NCBI RefSeq assembly: GCF_947487575.1
Contig: NZ_CANKXG010000004.1
Span: forward strand, 1-64,000
Direction: 5' to 3'
DNA length: 64,000 bases
From: an uncultured Algibacter sp.
Lineage (GTDB): Bacteria > Bacteroidota > Bacteroidia > Flavobacteriales > Flavobacteriaceae
The position numbers were made by a program, and so were the translations under genes. This document shows positions 1 to 8,793 of this stretch, piece by piece; the stretch's first letter is position 1, and each line of letters opens with the position of its first letter. The notes beneath the pieces are model-generated. The model did no database searches and was not told where the DNA came from. It saw only the letters and a program-made list of their open reading frames with translations.

Positions 1-300
1 AATCATATGATTGTTCAGTTTTAATTAATAAATTTAATCCTTTAATAATCTGTATCGACTATTTAGGACTAGACAATATTTGATTTCGATATTACATTAA
101 TCAATTAAATACTTTATTATAATATTAAATTTCAATGGTAGACTTAAAAAAAACTAACAGATGTCATAGTATTAATAATATAATAATTTAAGGGTCTAAT
201 AAATATATAATCTTTAATTTATATAGGCTTTTTTTATCACTTATATTTTCATATTTTCGTCCAAATGAAAAAATAATTAATTTAAAACTGACTAATTAAT
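1..300. other. AT-rich intergenic leader upstream of hppA
   Basis: No reading frame of useful length and no RNA gene is visible. The stretch is very AT-rich and presumably holds the hppA promoter, but I find no clean TAnnTTTG box in it. The window edge cuts off whatever lies further upstream. Confidence 0.5.
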
Positions 301-2709
301 ATGGAATTAATAGTAAAATTTTTACCGGTTTTTGGTGTTGTAGCTTTAATTTTCGTTTTTCTAAAGAGCGGATGGGTTTCGAAACAGGACGTTGGTAATG
401 AAAAAATGTCACGTATTGCTAAGAATATAGCTGATGGTGCCATGGCATTCTTAAAAGCTGAATACAAGGTTTTAGCAATTTTTGTAGCAGCCGTAGCGGT
501 CTTACTTTTCTTTAAGGGGACAAATGAAATAGGATCTAACGGAATGGTAGCAGTATCATTTATTATTGGAGCTATTTGTTCTGCCTTAGCAGGATTTATT
601 GGGATGAAAGTTGCAACAAAAGCTAATGTTAGAACTACAGAAGCTGCAAGAACATCATTAGGACGTGCATTAGAAGTAGCATTTGCAGGAGGAGCTGTAA
701 TGGGTTTAGGCGTTGTAGGTCTTGGTATCTTAGGATTGAGTGGTTTATTTGTGATCTATCAATCCATGTGGCCTGGAGGTGAAAATTTAAGTATGGTATT
801 AAATGTGCTTTCTGGATTTTCTTTAGGAGCTTCATCAATTGCATTATTTGCTAGAGTTGGTGGTGGTATTTATACAAAGGCGGCTGATGTTGGTGCTGAT
901 TTAGTTGGTAAGGTAGAAGCTGGTATTCCAGAAGACCATCCATTAAACCCTGCAACTATTGCAGATAATGTTGGTGATAATGTTGGTGATGTTGCTGGTA
1001 TGGGAGCAGATTTATTTGAATCTTATGTAGGTTCTATTATAGGAACGATGGTATTGGGTGCTTTTATTCTAACACCAGATTTTAGCGGTTTAGGCGCAGT
1101 TTATTTACCTTTAGTTCTTGGAGCTGTAGGTATTGTAATGTCTATTTTAGGCACATTTTTTGTGAAAGTAAAAGATGGTGGAAATCCACAAACAGCTTTA
1201 AACATTGGTGAATTTGGTTCTGCAGGTTTAATGGTTATAGCTTCTTATTTTATAATTAATGCTTTAATTCCTGAATCTGTTGAAGGTTTACCTTTTGGAG
1301 CAATGGGTGTATTTTGGGCAACAATAGCTGGTTTGGTAGCTGGTTTAGGTGTTGGTAAAATAACCGAGTATTATACAGCTACAGGTAAAAAGCCTGTAAT
1401 GTCTATTGTTGAGCAATCTGAAACTGGAGCAGCTACCAATATTATTGCTGGTTTAGGTGTTGGTATGATGTCTACAATGATTCCTATTCTTTTAATTGCT
1501 GCTGCTATTATGATTTCACATCATTTTGCTGGGTTATATGGTATAGCTATAGCTGCGGTAGGAATGTTAGCAAATACAGGTATTCAATTAGCTGTTGATG
1601 CTTACGGGCCAATTTGTGATAATGCAGGTGGTATTGCTGAAATGGCAGAATTACCAAGTGAAGTTAGAGAACGTACTGATAAATTAGATGCTGTTGGTAA
1701 TACAACTGCAGCAGTAGGTAAAGGTTTTGCTATTGCTTCTGCGGCTTTAACTGCTTTAGCATTATTTGCTGCTTTTATGAAAACTGCAGGTGTTACTGCA
1801 ATTGATGTCTCTGAGCCTAAAATTATGGCAGGGTTATTAGTTGGTGGCATGTTGCCATTTGTATTCTCTGCGTTATCAATGAATGCTGTTGGCCGTGCGG
1901 CTATGGCAATGATTGAAGAAGTTCGTCGTCAGTTTAGAGATATTCCAAAATTAAAAGCTGCTCTAGAAGTTATGCGAGCTGTTGATTCTGATATGACTAA
2001 AGCTACAAAAGAGCAAAGAGCTATTTTTGATGCTGCTGATGGTGTTGCAGATTACGGTAAATGTATTGATATTTCAACTAAAGCATCTATAAAAGAAATG
2101 GTATTACCAGGTTTGTTAGCTATTGCTGTACCTGTAGCTATTGGTTTTTTAGGTGGCGCTGAAATGTTAGGAGGGCTTCTTGCAGGTGTAACAACTTGTG
2201 GTGTGCTTATGGCTATCTTCCAATCTAATGCAGGTGGTGCTTGGGATAATGCAAAGAAAACTATAGAAGAGCAAGGTAAAAAAGGAACAGATTCTCATAA
2301 GGCAGCTGTTGTTGGTGATACTGTTGGTGATCCTTTTAAAGATACTTCAGGGCCTTCTTTAAATATCTTATTGAAATTAATGTCTGTGGTAGCTTTGGTA
2401 ATTGCACCAAGTATAGCAATGTCTCCAACAGGAGTTACTGCCTATGCAGATAATATAAATGCTTCAGAACAAATTGAAGTTACTAAAGAAGTTAAAGTTA
2501 AAATGACTAAAACGGATGATGGTACAACTCAAGCAGTTGTTACTACGGTAACCACTAAAAACGGAGAATCATCTACTAGCTATGAAAATTTTGAAGGAAC
2601 AGAAGCTGAAGTTAAGGCAAGTATTAGTGCTTTAAAAGAAAAAGGAAATGATATTATAGTTGAAGCTAAAAATATAGTAAAAGATATTGAAAAAGAGGTA
2701 GTTAAATAG
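301..2709 (+). CDS. hppA: Membrane-bound ion-translocating pyrophosphatase, K+-dependent type
   Basis: Integral membrane pyrophosphatase (802 aa) that couples PPi hydrolysis to H+ or Na+ export across the inner membrane. The substrate site motif [11 protein letters not shown] starts at residue 196 and is followed by the Asp-rich [16 protein letters not shown] segment. A second Asp-rich block ([10 protein letters not shown]) lies near residue 670-685. [10 protein letters not shown] starts at residue 466; Ala470, where K+-independent members carry Lys, marks the K+-dependent subfamily. The sequence alone does not settle H+ versus Na+. The family core normally ends after the last membrane helix (about residue 710 here); this protein adds about 85 hydrophilic residues rich in Thr, Lys and Glu. 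By the known topology of the family the tail should face the periplasm. A long hairpin terminator follows. Confidence 0.97.
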   Translation: MELIVKFLPVFGVVALIFVFLKSGWVSKQDVGNEKMSRIAKNIADGAMAFLKAEYKVLAIFVAAVAVLLFFKGTNEIGSNGMVAVSFIIGAICSALAGFIGMKVATKANVRTTEAARTSLGRALEVAFAGGAVMGLGVVGLGILGLSGLFVIYQSMWPGGENLSMVLNVLSGFSLGASSIALFARVGGGIYTKAADVGADLVGKVEAGIPEDHPLNPATIADNVGDNVGDVAGMGADLFESYVGSIIGTMVLGAFILTPDFSGLGAVYLPLVLGAVGIVMSILGTFFVKVKDGGNPQTALNIGEFGSAGLMVIASYFIINALIPESVEGLPFGAMGVFWATIAGLVAGLGVGKITEYYTATGKKPVMSIVEQSETGAATNIIAGLGVGMMSTMIPILLIAAAIMISHHFAGLYGIAIAAVGMLANTGIQLAVDAYGPICDNAGGIAEMAELPSEVRERTDKLDAVGNTTAAVGKGFAIASAALTALALFAAFMKTAGVTAIDVSEPKIMAGLLVGGMLPFVFSALSMNAVGRAAMAMIEEVRRQFRDIPKLKAALEVMRAVDSDMTKATKEQRAIFDAADGVADYGKCIDISTKASIKEMVLPGLLAIAVPVAIGFLGGAEMLGGLLAGVTTCGVLMAIFQSNAGGAWDNAKKTIEEQGKKGTDSHKAAVVGDTVGDPFKDTSGPSLNILLKLMSVVALVIAPSIAMSPTGVTAYADNINASEQIEVTKEVKVKMTKTDDGTTQAVVTTVTTKNGESSTSYENFEGTEAEVKASISALKEKGNDIIVEAKNIVKDIEKEVVK

Positions 2710-2720
2710 TCTATTTAGTT

Positions 2721-2780
2721 TTCCTTATAAAAATACAAAAACCACGTTGTTAAACGTGGTTTTTGTATTTTTATAAGGAA
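2721..2780. terminator. 28-bp perfect hairpin between hppA and the App1 gene
   Basis: Positions 2721-2748 and 2753-2780 are perfect inverted complements around a GTTA loop. The inner arm is GC-richer (ACCACGTT) and the flanks are A/T-rich, so either strand would give a hairpin with a U-rich side. It starts 11 bases after the hppA stop and ends 13 bases before the next start codon. Likely an intrinsic terminator, though the perfect stem is longer than terminators need. Confidence 0.8.
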
Positions 2781-2793
2781 TTGAAAAACACTT

Positions 2794-3792
2794 ATGTTTA
2801 AAAAAGATCCGCTTCAAATTATTGCTTTTCAAACCTATGGAACTTCTAATCATTTATACTTAAGAGGAAGAGCAATTGAAGATGAAAGTATTAACCTTGA
2901 ACAACAAGGGGTTTTTAAACTCCTTGTTAATGCTTGGAAACGTTTTGAAACTGATGAGATTAAAAACACCGAACTTCGTGTTAAAATAGGGGATAATCGA
3001 TTCTATTATACCAAGACTGATAATAGAGGTTATTTTATATTAGATGAAAAGGTTGAAAATTTAAGCGACTACACAAATGTAGATGGTTGGGTGAATTTAG
3101 AATTCTCATATCAAAAAGAACAATTAAAAAGAATAATACAATCACAAAACAGATTTCCTGGAGAAATGCTTATTCCTTCAAAAAAAGCATCTTTTGGAGT
3201 TATTAGTGATATTGATGATACCATTTTACAAACTGGTTTAACATCTGTTTTAAAATGGCGCGTTTTAATAAACACGCTTCTTACACCAGCAGGTAAGCGT
3301 TTACCCTTAGAAGGTGCTCCAGAGTTTTATCATTTGCTGCATAAGGGTAAAACTGGGTTGGAGACCAACCCAATATTTTATGTAAGTCATAGCCCTTGGA
3401 ATTTATATCGTTATTTAGAGTTTTTTTTAAATAAGAATAATTTCCCGAAAGGACCAATAGTGCTAAGAAGTTTCCCTAAATATTTTCCCAAAAAAAGCCA
3501 AGATGAAAAACCAGAAAAGCATAAAGAGATTATCAATATTTTAAAAACGTATCCAACGCTTAAATTTATTTTAATTGGAGATAGCGGGGAACATGACCCA
3601 GATATTTATATGGAAATTGCTGAATCTTATCCTGATAGAATTTTGGCTATATATTTAAGAAGCGTAAATCATAAAAAGAAAATGCTTCGTGTTTCTGCTT
3701 TATATGATGGTTATAATACAACACCTGTATTATTGGTTGAAAATAGCGAACAAGCTATTGAGCATGCTAAAGAAAATGGTTTTGTGCTTTGA
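2794..3792 (+). CDS. App1-family phosphatase (DUF2183), putative phosphatidate phosphatase
   Basis: 332 aa, no signal peptide. The C-terminal half matches the App1 catalytic domain, a HAD-type fold. The nucleophile motif DIDDT is at residues 139-143, a YVSHSPWN segment near residue 202 supplies the next conserved Ser, and LIGDSGEHDPDIY near residue 262 is the acidic motif III. The N-terminal 120 residues look like a beta-rich domain typical of the family. In yeast App1 dephosphorylates phosphatidate; the bacterial substrate is not established. The family call is firm, the substrate is inference. Start ATG follows the long hairpin by 13 bases, so it probably has its own promoter or depends on read-through. 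Confidence 0.88.
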   Translation: MFKKDPLQIIAFQTYGTSNHLYLRGRAIEDESINLEQQGVFKLLVNAWKRFETDEIKNTELRVKIGDNRFYYTKTDNRGYFILDEKVENLSDYTNVDGWVNLEFSYQKEQLKRIIQSQNRFPGEMLIPSKKASFGVISDIDDTILQTGLTSVLKWRVLINTLLTPAGKRLPLEGAPEFYHLLHKGKTGLETNPIFYVSHSPWNLYRYLEFFLNKNNFPKGPIVLRSFPKYFPKKSQDEKPEKHKEIINILKTYPTLKFILIGDSGEHDPDIYMEIAESYPDRILAIYLRSVNHKKKMLRVSALYDGYNTTPVLLVENSEQAIEHAKENGFVL

Positions 3793-3845
3793 TGGCAAAT
3801 ATACTACCAGATTTAGGTTTTAGCCTTTGTAGTTTGCTGTTAGGT

Positions 3846-3988
3846 GCGTTAGGGATTGCAGAGAAAAGCCCACAGCTTTGAAGCCTTAGCGCAGAAGCGA
3901 GGACTTGAAACGAAACATTTATGTTCATGAATTCAAAAATTTGAAATAGAAATCCATGAATAAAAGCCCGACCCTTGTGGTAACGCCC
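3846..3988 (-). repeat. Dispersed structured element, copy 1 (reads on minus strand)
   Basis: Read on the minus strand it begins GGGCGTTACC, contains the hairpin ACC-acaag-GGT, then GGTCGGGCTTTT, and ends GCAATCCCTAACGC. The ends can pair (GCGTTA with TAACGC). Its first ~90 bases are almost identical to copy 2 at 10369-10500, which lies in the opposite orientation. It fills the space between the convergent App1 and kinase genes. Confidence 0.85.
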
Positions 3989-3996
3989 AAAAAAAA

Positions 3997-4611
3997 TTAA
4001 AATAACCCGTTTATTTCAGCGTCAATAGTATTTATAACATCACCTAAATCCTCAGGATTATCCACAAAGTTTAAATTATCAACATCTATAATTAATAGTT
4101 TTCCTTTGTCATAACCATGAATCCAAGCTTCGTAACGCTCGTTTAGTCTACTTAAATAATCTATACTTATTGAGTTTTCATAGTCACGGCCACGTTTATG
4201 AATTTGAGCTACTAAATTAGGAATGGAGCTACGTAAATAAATTAAAACGTCTGGACCTTGCACTAAAGATTCCATTAAATCAAAAAGCGATTTATAGTTT
4301 TCAAAATCACGATTTGGCATTAAACCCATGGCATGCAAGTTGGGTGCAAAAATATGAGCATCCTCATAAATGGTTCTATCTTGAATAATATCTTTTCCGC
4401 TTTGACGAATTTGTAACACTTGACGAAATCTACTGTTTAAAAAGTAAACTTGTAAATTAAAACTCCAACGTTCCATTTGGGTATAAAAATCATCTAAATA
4501 TGGATTGTCTACTACATCTTCTAATTGCGCTTCCCAATTATAGTGCTTAGCTAATAATTTTGTGAGGGTTGTTTTTCCAGCGCCAATATTTCCGGCAATA
4601 GCAATATGCAT
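3997..4611 (-). CDS. Deoxynucleoside kinase (dCK/dGK family)
   Basis: 204 aa soluble kinase that phosphorylates deoxynucleosides for nucleotide salvage. The P-loop GNIGAGKTT occupies residues 7-15 and the DRT motif (family D/E-R-S) is at 78-80, followed by the YEDAHIF segment. An Arg-rich lid segment (HKRGRDYE) lies near residue 138. Length agrees with bacterial deoxyadenosine/deoxyguanosine kinases; which base is preferred cannot be read from the sequence. It starts four bases after the stop codon of the upstream 259-aa gene, so the two are probably cotranscribed. Confidence 0.9.
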   Translation of the reverse strand: MHIAIAGNIGAGKTTLTKLLAKHYNWEAQLEDVVDNPYLDDFYTQMERWSFNLQVYFLNSRFRQVLQIRQSGKDIIQDRTIYEDAHIFAPNLHAMGLMPNRDFENYKSLFDLMESLVQGPDVLIYLRSSIPNLVAQIHKRGRDYENSISIDYLSRLNERYEAWIHGYDKGKLLIIDVDNLNFVDNPEDLGDVINTIDAEINGLF

Positions 4612-4615
4612 AGTG

Positions 4616-5395
4616 TTAATTGATTTTTAGTTGAAATTGTTGTAAGATTTTATTGTTGTAAATATACAAGGTTTCATTGGTTACAAAAAACTGATTTATT
4701 AACAAATTGGATGTTGTTATTGGTGTTATTTTATAACTTTCTTTTTTTATGTAGAATAAAGAGTTTGCTTTTTTTAAGATGATGTTTTCATTACTTTCTA
4801 CCAATGTTGTAAAACCTGAATTTTTAACCTTTTTTAATAGGCTACCAAAATAATTATATGTGTATAAATATTTTTCTGTGAGTAACCAACAAAAGTTATA
4901 ATTGCTTTTTAAGTCTAGTACAGTACTTTGTACAGGTACAGTTTGGGCACGTGTAGTTCTGGTTTTGTAATCAAATAATTCTAATTTTTGTATGTCTTGA
5001 TTAAATATCCAAATAGTATTATCATGTCCGGTAGAGATATGCGAAACGTTTTTATATGACGAAAGTGTGTTAAAGTCTATTTTGAATATTTCAGCTAACC
5101 GATTGTCTAGTATAATTACCGTATTAAAATCTTTATAGAATAAATTAATTTTTAAGGGATTAAAAGTATTTGCAGAATATAAGGTTCCTAACTGTAAATT
5201 GCTATAGGTTATTGAGTTATCATTAGTTTTTTTGTAAATAACATTGTTTTTTAAGTAATAAGAAGTGCCAAAATCATCAACAGAAACCAGAGTGTCAGCG
5301 TTTAAGTTAAATTTTTTAATAAATTTTGTTTCAATAGATTCTTGAGCAAATATTGAAACCGAAAAAAAAAGTACGATGTAAAAAGTATATTTCAT
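4616..5395 (-). CDS. Secreted protein of unknown function, possible beta-propeller
   Basis: 259 aa with a clear signal peptide (hydrophobic residues 4-16, then AQES). The mature part has evenly spaced short segments such as NTIWIFNQDIQKLELFD that resemble blades of a beta-propeller, but I do not recognise a family. It is probably periplasmic or surface-associated. Only four bases separate its stop from the deoxynucleoside kinase start, suggesting one transcript. The 5' end lies 36 bases from the divergent tRNA-Tyr promoter. Confidence 0.75.
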   Translation of the reverse strand: MKYTFYIVLFFSVSIFAQESIETKFIKKFNLNADTLVSVDDFGTSYYLKNNVIYKKTNDNSITYSNLQLGTLYSANTFNPLKINLFYKDFNTVIILDNRLAEIFKIDFNTLSSYKNVSHISTGHDNTIWIFNQDIQKLELFDYKTRTTRAQTVPVQSTVLDLKSNYNFCWLLTEKYLYTYNYFGSLLKKVKNSGFTTLVESNENIILKKANSLFYIKKESYKITPITTSNLLINQFFVTNETLYIYNNKILQQFQLKIN

Positions 5396-5431
5396 TGCAG
5401 TTTGAAAAATACAAAAATCAAACCACTTTTA

Positions 5432-5463
5432 TTTGAAAATAAACAATAACAATAATATATTTG
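5432..5463 (+). promoter_or_regulatory. Bacteroidota-type promoter for tRNA-Tyr
   Basis: TTTG at 5432-5435, a 20-nt spacer, then TATATTTG at 5456-5463, matching the -33/-7 consensus TTTG...TAnnTTTG. The tRNA begins 12 bases after the -7 box. Confidence 0.75.
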
Positions 5464-5474
5464 CAGTCAGTTTT

Positions 5475-5556
<82 letters not shown>

Positions 5557-5565
5557 CTTAACTCG

Positions 5566-5597
5566 AAAAGTTTGCATGAGAATGCAAACTTTTTTTG
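5566..5597 (+). terminator. Intrinsic terminator of tRNA-Tyr
   Basis: A 12-bp stem (AAAAGTTTGCAT / ATGCAAACTTTT) with a GAGA loop, followed by a run of T. Confidence 0.9.
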
Positions 5598-5649
5598 TTT
5601 TAAAATGTTAAGCGAAATTTATTTCACTTAACATTTTAAAACAAAAAAA
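5590..5649. repeat. 23-bp perfect inverted repeat overlapping the tRNA terminator tail
   Basis: Positions 5590-5612 and 5627-5649 are exact inverted complements. A short inner stem GAAAT/ATTTC sits in the loop. The left arm uses the T-run of the preceding terminator. Function unknown; it could be a second terminator reading in either direction. Confidence 0.8.
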
Positions 5650-6101
5650 ATAAGTTGTAATAACAGCGCTGCTTTTCATTTTCAGGATAGGGAAATTAGG
5701 ATATTTAATCCTGTTTTCCTGATGGATAAATATAAAAAGAAAGCAAAATAAAAAGATTGCTTTTTATTGGGATTTCGTTTAACTAGGCGGATATGAAATC
5801 GTTTCAATGTTTTATATCTGACGTCAAACGAAGGTAGCTAATTTTTCTGATAAAGTTAAGCTTATTCACACTTTCAAAAAACGATAAATCGGTATCCAAA
5901 ACAAAGCATTCACGTTTATAAATGTTGCACTAGATTTGTGTTTACAGTTTGAATAATAAGTCCTTAATAATTTTTATCTCAGCAAAGTGTTTTAGCTTTA
6001 TTAATTAAAGGAGTACCAATACTTTTATTCAGTTAATTAGCATCTATATATAAATCATTCAGCAGATATATAGGTTTCATATTTAAATATCCTAAAAGTA
6101 A
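5650..6101. other. Gene-less stretch with serial hairpins
   Basis: About 450 bases without a credible reading frame. I see consecutive foldable segments: 5689-5720 (nested AGGGAAA/TTTTCCT and AGGAT/ATCCT), 5740-5763 (AAAGCAA/TTGCTTT) and 5774-5832 (TTCGTTT/AAACGAA enclosing GATAT/ATATC). The rest (5833-6101) is plain AT-rich DNA. It could hold a small RNA or the eroded remains of an integration at the tRNA; neither is proven. Confidence 0.45.
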
Positions 6102-6129
6102 AAAGGCTGAATTTTAAAATTCAACCTTT
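6102..6129 (-). terminator. Intrinsic terminator of the 60-aa gene
   Basis: On the minus strand AAAGG-T-TGAATTTT pairs with AAAATTCA-G-CCTTT; the one non-Watson-Crick position becomes a U-G wobble in the minus-strand RNA, and a T run follows. It lies just past the stop of the 60-aa gene. Confidence 0.75.
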
Positions 6130-6143
6130 AATTAATTTTTAGT

Positions 6144-6326
6144 TTAAGCAGAATGTGAATTAAACACTTCATAATCTGAATTAGAAAACACATAATCCTG
6201 ACTTTGTTTCATTTTGGTGTATAAGTTTTGATTAACTTTTACGGGAACTTTTAAATTTGGAAATTTAATTAAGTAATACTGCTTTTCTTTTCCTATTAGC
6301 TTTACTTTAGCGGGTTTTTTCTCCAT
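6144..6326 (-). CDS. Small basic protein of unknown function (60 aa)
   Basis: Lys-rich protein with a beta-like pattern (VKLIGKEKQYYLIKFPNL), no signal peptide and no recognised domain. Support for its being real: it stands alone in its interval, has a fitting minus-strand terminator right after the stop, and the ATG is preceded by an A/T-rich leader typical of this genome. It could be a small DNA- or RNA-associated protein, but nothing in the sequence shows it. Confidence 0.6.
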   Translation of the reverse strand: MEKKPAKVKLIGKEKQYYLIKFPNLKVPVKVNQNLYTKMKQSQDYVFSNSDYEVFNSHSA

Positions 6327-6434
6327 AATCTAAGATTTTTAAAAATTAAACTATAAAAAATATTTATTTAAAAAGTAAAGCAAAAAATATTCCAAAATTT
6401 AAACTGTCAGACTAATGAAAAATCGGCAGTTTTT

Positions 6435-7058
6435 CTACCCTTTCTTCTGCTTATTAATTTCGTCTTGTAATTGGCGTCTCACTTTTTGCTCACGTTCTAA
6501 AGCTGTTTTGCGGTGTTCGTTAAATTCTTCTTCAATTTCAGCTAAATTATGATTGGCTTTTCTAGTAATAGCATTACTATTTTTATATTTATAGATAAAG
6601 AAGATAAGTAGTGCCAATAACCCTGCAATAATAGACCACATAAGCACGTTGTAGCTGGTTTTACTCATTTGCATACCAAACAACGCCATATTGTTTTTTT
6701 CAGCATTAGTGGTGTCTAAATTAGTTTGGGTATTTGAAAGATTTGTTTTTAAATCTGAAATTTCCTTAGCCTGAGTTTTAACTACTGCTTGCGTTTCTGC
6801 TAAATTTTTATGTACGGTTTTTAACGAGTCTAAAGTATGCGCTCTTAAAGCTAGAAACATGCTACGCTTTACGGCCTCATAAGCTTGCCCATTAGTACCT
6901 TTAAAATTACCAGACTTTTTAAGAATATATTCGAATTGATTATCAATAGTGCCTTTGTATAAAGACAATTGATCGCTATCCTGTTTTGATTGAGATAATG
7001 AAGTTAAGCTAAATAAGCATGTAACGACTATTAAAATTATGGGTTTTATAGGATTCAT
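6435..7058 (-). CDS. Membrane-anchored coiled-coil protein, function unknown
   Basis: 207 aa. A signal peptide or anchor spans residues 5-20; a heptad-like segment at about 75-125 (repeated Thr, Asn and Leu) predicts a coiled coil; one strong membrane helix follows at about 138-160 (SIIAGLLALLIFFIYKY); the C-terminal 40 residues are highly charged and coiled-coil-like. Similar flavobacterial proteins have been labelled tRNA (guanine-N1)-methyltransferase, but no methyltransferase motif is present. Probably an envelope protein with periplasmic and cytoplasmic coiled coils. Confidence 0.75.
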   Translation of the reverse strand: MNPIKPIILIVVTCLFSLTSLSQSKQDSDQLSLYKGTIDNQFEYILKKSGNFKGTNGQAYEAVKRSMFLALRAHTLDSLKTVHKNLAETQAVVKTQAKEISDLKTNLSNTQTNLDTTNAEKNNMALFGMQMSKTSYNVLMWSIIAGLLALLIFFIYKYKNSNAITRKANHNLAEIEEEFNEHRKTALEREQKVRRQLQDEINKQKKG

Positions 7059-7130
7059 TCTAAATGAGTTTTTTGGTTTTATTTGGTTTGCGAATTTATA
7101 AAATATTGTTTATTAATTGATTATAAATCA

Positions 7131-7156
7131 TAAAAAAGCCTCATTATTATGAGGCT
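7131..7156 (-). terminator. Intrinsic terminator of the GAPDH gene
   Basis: 8-bp stem AGCCTCAT/ATGAGGCT (7137-7156) followed on the minus strand by six T. It lies about 50 bases after the GAPDH stop. Confidence 0.85.
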
Positions 7157-7208
7157 AATTTATATACGATTCAAATTAAAAAATAGATTTTGAATATAAA
7201 TTTATTTT

Positions 7209-8657
7209 TTAATAGTAGGTATAACGTCTAACTTTGGCGATGTATTTTGCTAACCTTATAACTTGGTGGCTATAACCATATTCATTATCGTACCAGATAT
7301 AGAGCAGGATGTTTTTTCCATCTTTACGTACTATAGTAGCCTTGCTATCGTAAATTGAAGGAGCCGAACTTCCAACAATATCACTAGATACCAACTCATC
7401 ACTCAATTCATATTTTATTTGCTCGACCAAGTCACCTTCTAGAGCATATTTCTTTAAAATAGTATTTACACCATTAAGTGATGTTTTGTTTTTTAATTCT
7501 AAGTTAAGAATAGCCAAAGATCCGTTTGGCACAGGCACACGAATAGCGTTTGATGTTAGCTTGCCATCCAAACTTGGTAATGCTTTTGAAACTGCACTTC
7601 CAGCTCCAGTTTCTGTGATTACCATATTTAAACCAGCGGCTCTACCTCGGCGGTATTTTTTATGGAAATTATCAACTAAATTTTGGTCGTTTGTATAAGC
7701 ATGAATCGTTTCTAAGTGGCCGCTTTCTACACCAAAAGAATCTTCCATAGCTTTTAAAACTGGTGTAATAGCATTTGTTGTACAAGAGGCTGCAGAAAAA
7801 ATATCTACCTTATCTGGACTATGCTCTCTATGGTTTACACCATATACAATATTTGGAATTTCTTTTCCAGGGGCTGTTAGTAAAACCTTATCTACACCTT
7901 TAGATTTTAAGTGTTTACTTAACGTAGCTTTGTCTCTAAAAGCACCAGTATTATCTATAACTAAGGCGTTATTTATATTGAATTTTGTATAATCAATCTC
8001 CTCAGGAGAATTAGCGGAAATAATATGAACTGTAGTACCATTTATAATCAATGCATTGTTTTTTGTATCAATAGAAACTGTACCTGGAAAATCGCCATGT
8101 ACAGAATCATTTCTAAGTAATGAAGCTCTTTTTTCTAATATTTGAGTATCAATAGTACCTCTTGTAACAATGGCTCTTAACCGTAATTGGCTGCCTTTTC
8201 CAGTTCTTACCATAATCTCTCTGGCTACTAATCGTCCAATTCTGCCAAAACCATAAAGCACAACGTCTTTTGGTTCTATATTCCCATTTTTACTAGCGTC
8301 TCTGAGTTTAGATGCTACAAAAGCTTTTGCATTATTATGTTTGTTGTCATCTAAGTGATACTCATAAGTAAGCTTTCCAATATCTAATTTTGCCGGAGGT
8401 ACATTAAGCGTTTTTATTGCTTGAGCTATTTCTACAGAGTCAAAAATTGAAATTGGTTTTTGAACAAATTTGCCTGCATAGTCGTGTAAATTTAAAATTT
8501 GGCTCACATTTCTATCAATTAACTGGTTTCTAAATAAAACCAATTCGATAGATTTATCATACCATAAATCACTTACAGTTTTAATAAATTCAACTGTCGC
8601 TTTTCTACGGTCGGCTTGAAAGGCTAATTCTTTTTCATAAGTTTTGTTAGAACCCAT
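7209..8657 (-). CDS. gap: Glyceraldehyde-3-phosphate dehydrogenase with ~130-residue N-terminal extension
   Basis: 482 aa, against about 335 for the usual enzyme. The NAD-binding GFGRIG is at residues 136-141, the catalytic Cys is C292 in SAASCTTN, and the general-base His is in HAYTND (H319). The catalytic part oxidises glyceraldehyde 3-phosphate to 1,3-bisphosphoglycerate. Residues 1-130 are extra, mostly helical and charged, with no domain I recognise; long GAPDHs of this kind occur across flavobacteria, so it is not an assembly fusion. A paralogue of normal length may exist elsewhere. The direction used in vivo (glycolysis or gluconeogenesis) and cofactor preference are not visible. It is monocistronic. 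Confidence 0.95.
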   Translation of the reverse strand: MGSNKTYEKELAFQADRRKATVEFIKTVSDLWYDKSIELVLFRNQLIDRNVSQILNLHDYAGKFVQKPISIFDSVEIAQAIKTLNVPPAKLDIGKLTYEYHLDDNKHNNAKAFVASKLRDASKNGNIEPKDVVLYGFGRIGRLVAREIMVRTGKGSQLRLRAIVTRGTIDTQILEKRASLLRNDSVHGDFPGTVSIDTKNNALIINGTTVHIISANSPEEIDYTKFNINNALVIDNTGAFRDKATLSKHLKSKGVDKVLLTAPGKEIPNIVYGVNHREHSPDKVDIFSAASCTTNAITPVLKAMEDSFGVESGHLETIHAYTNDQNLVDNFHKKYRRGRAAGLNMVITETGAGSAVSKALPSLDGKLTSNAIRVPVPNGSLAILNLELKNKTSLNGVNTILKKYALEGDLVEQIKYELSDELVSSDIVGSSAPSIYDSKATIVRKDGKNILLYIWYDNEYGYSHQVIRLAKYIAKVRRYTYY

Positions 8658-8688
8658 TGCTTAAAATAGTTTAGTTGTTAAATTTTAA

Positions 8689-8696
8689 CAAAAGTA
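8689..8696 (-). promoter_or_regulatory. Candidate -7 box for the GAPDH gene
   Basis: On the minus strand TACTTTTG matches TAnnTTTG and lies 31 bases before the start codon. No clear -33 TTTG is found at the right distance. Confidence 0.4.
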
Positions 8697-8738
8697 CCAT
8701 ATTTCAAACGTTTTCGTAAGCTATTTTAATAAAAAAAT

Positions 8739-8770
8739 AACCCTTCAAAAATTATATATTTTGAAGGGTT
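8739..8770 (-). terminator. Intrinsic terminator of the DegQ gene
   Basis: 12-bp stem AACCCTTCAAAA/TTTTGAAGGGTT followed on the minus strand by a T-rich run. It sits 23 bases after the protease stop. Confidence 0.88.
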
Positions 8771-8793
8771 AATTTAATAATAAAACGTATTGT

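Noticed and set aside
4058-4066. Perfect DnaA box TTATCCACA
   Set aside because: A single copy inside the deoxynucleoside kinase coding region, 11 kb from dnaA, with no cluster or AT-rich unwinding region; chance match.
6435-7058. Label as tRNA (guanine-N1)-methyltransferase
   Set aside because: A name carried by similar flavobacterial proteins, but the sequence is a signal peptide, coiled coils and a membrane helix without methyltransferase motifs.
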